NCBI RefSeq assembly: GCF_000179235.2
Contig: NZ_CP039373.1
Coordinates: forward strand, 1,333,860 to 1,397,859
Direction: 5' to 3'
DNA length: 64,000 nt
Origin: Synechococcus sp. CB0101
GTDB lineage: Bacteria > Cyanobacteriota > Cyanobacteriia > PCC-6307 > Cyanobiaceae
Part shown: positions 63,094-64,000 of the stretch, one piece after another
Position numbering within the stretch: the first letter of the stretch is position 1
How the letters are laid out: the number at the start of each line of letters is the position of its first letter
The notes under the pieces: model-generated
Database searches by the model: none
What the model was told of the DNA's origin: nothing
The model's input: the letters and a program-made list of their open reading frames with translations, nothing else
Translations under genes and position numbers: made by a program

Positions 63094-64000
63094 ATGGTGA
63101 GCGTTCCCCTCAGCAACCTCGACCCTGAGGAGGGCCAGGGCCGCCGACCAGGCTCCCGCGGCAGGCCCCGCGATGAGGCCAGCTTTGAGGCGATGCCCGA
63201 TGGCGTACCGCCGCAGAACCTCGAGGCGGAAGAGGCCGTATTGGGCGGCATCCTGCTGGATCCCGACGCCATCGGCCGGGTGGCGGATGTGCTGCAGCCC
63301 GAGGCCTTCTATCTCACGGCCCACCGCGAGATCTATCGCACCGCCCTGATGCTGCACGGCCAGGGCAAACCCACCGACCTCACGGCCATGACCGCCTGGC
63401 TGGCGGATACCGGCGCCCTAGAGAAGGTGGGCGGCAGCGGCCGGCTGGTGGAACTGGTGGAGCGCACCCTCTCCACCGCCTCAATCGACCAGGTGGCCCG
63501 CCTGGTGATGGACAAGTTCCTGCGCCGCCAGCTGATCCGCTCGGGCAACGAGGTGATCCAGCTCGGCTTCGATCAGGGCAAGCCGATGGAGCAGGTGCTC
63601 GATGAGGCGGAGCAGAAGATCTTCGCCATCAGCCAGGAGAAACCCAGCACCGGCCTCACCCCCACCGCTGAAATCCTCACTGCCACCTTCAACGAGATCG
63701 AGAGCCGCTCGTTAGGCACGGCCGTGGCCGGCATCCCGGTGAACTTCTACGACCTCGATGCAATGACCCAGGGGCTGCAGCGCAGCGACCTGATCATCAT
63801 TGCCGGCCGCCCTGCCATGGGTAAAACCGCGATCACGCTCAACCTGGCCAAGAACGTGGCCCAGCTGCACAACCTGCCGGTGTGCGTGTTCTCGCTCGAG
63901 ATGAGCAAAGAGCAGCTCACCTATCGCCTGCTGGCGATGGAGGTGGGGATCGAAAGCGGCCGCCTGCGCACGGGCCGGCTGCAACCGGAGGAGTGGCCGC
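63094..64000 (+). CDS. dnaB: Replicative DNA helicase DnaB (3' end beyond window)
   Basis: 302 codons from ATG 63094 to the window edge. Hexameric fork helicase. The N-terminal domain starts PPQNLEAEEAVLGGILLDPD; the RecA core begins near residue 200 with GIPVNFYDLDAMTQGL and the P-loop GRPAMGKTAI. VFSLEMSKEQL is uninterrupted, so no intein is present at these two positions; sites further on are out of view. Confidence 0.97.
   Translation, partial: MVSVPLSNLDPEEGQGRRPGSRGRPRDEASFEAMPDGVPPQNLEAEEAVLGGILLDPDAIGRVADVLQPEAFYLTAHREIYRTALMLHGQGKPTDLTAMTAWLADTGALEKVGGSGRLVELVERTLSTASIDQVARLVMDKFLRRQLIRSGNEVIQLGFDQGKPMEQVLDEAEQKIFAISQEKPSTGLTPTAEILTATFNEIESRSLGTAVAGIPVNFYDLDAMTQGLQRSDLIIIAGRPAMGKTAITLNLAKNVAQLHNLPVCVFSLEMSKEQLTYRLLAMEVGIESGRLRTGRLQPEEWP

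Noticed and set aside
63094-64000. DnaB intein
   Set aside because: P-loop and SLEMS segments read straight through; later insertion sites are outside the window.

Overview
The window is chromosomal DNA of a high-GC unicellular cyanobacterium of the Synechococcus/Cyanobium type. The evidence is paired flavodiiron proteins Flv3/Flv1, two acyl-lipid desaturases, a DUF2301 membrane protein, biosynthetic arginine decarboxylase, a ClpB2-like chaperone, the order secE-nusG-rplK-rplA-rplJ-rplL, and rplI followed by dnaB. Core DNA is GC-rich with dense, often overlapping genes. Two stretches, about 2.4-3.2 kb and 45.77-52.2 kb, are clearly AT-richer and carry mobile DNA. No rRNA, tRNA or CRISPR array was seen.

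Layout. 1-2.4 kb: aspartoacylase (cut by the window edge), a frameshifted glutathione S-transferase and a DUF2301 membrane protein. 2.4-6.2 kb: a zinc-ribbon orphan, IS5-group copy 1, and a type IV pilus secretin gene (pilQ) whose 3' half is gone. 6.2-8.5 kb: pilO, pilN, pilM. 8.5-11.4 kb: pyrD, rnhA, a DUF3747 gene and a candidate structured RNA. 11.4-18.2 kb: ribosomal protein/nusG/secE genes, clpB, gloA. 18.3-25.2 kb: enolase, an ABC1 kinase, a LysR-like regulator, argJ, coaE. 25.2-27.1 kb: three small secreted proteins, two of them a recent tandem duplication in which each copy has a CRP-type palindrome 106 bp upstream. 27.1-32.7 kb: gatB, thiO, DUF3307, ndk, speA. 32.8-35.5 kb: a Crp-like regulator, a lone cyclic-nucleotide-binding protein and a CNB-GGDEF diguanylate cyclase, bracketed by two related tiny proteins. 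35.5-43.9 kb: alaS, then a SNF2 helicase, SWIM and MEKHLA gene run, and hsp20. 44.0-54.0 kb: flv3 and flv1, split by a 6.4 kb integrated element. 54.3-64 kb: gcvP-gcvH, a PLP enzyme, two desaturases around an XRE-like protein, rplI and dnaB (cut by the window edge).

The main discovery is the element between flv3 and flv1. It is bounded by 7-bp direct repeats (CACTACT). Removing it restores a flv3 stop / flv1 start overlap (TGATG). It carries a tyrosine integrase, a ParB-domain/DNA-methyltransferase fusion, a protein with HUH-endonuclease (Rep-like) motifs and a set of very small DNA-binding-like proteins. IS copy 2 has broken the Rep-like gene; excising the IS and one 4-bp target duplication restores the frame exactly. 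The two IS copies show no difference on reading. Copy 1 has non-matching flanks (CTAA/TTAG), which fits a recombination deletion that removed the pilQ secretin domain and probably the secretion pore of the pilus.

Start sites were chosen by family length, overlaps and visible ribosome-binding sites. Everything rests on reading the sequence; no database search was possible.
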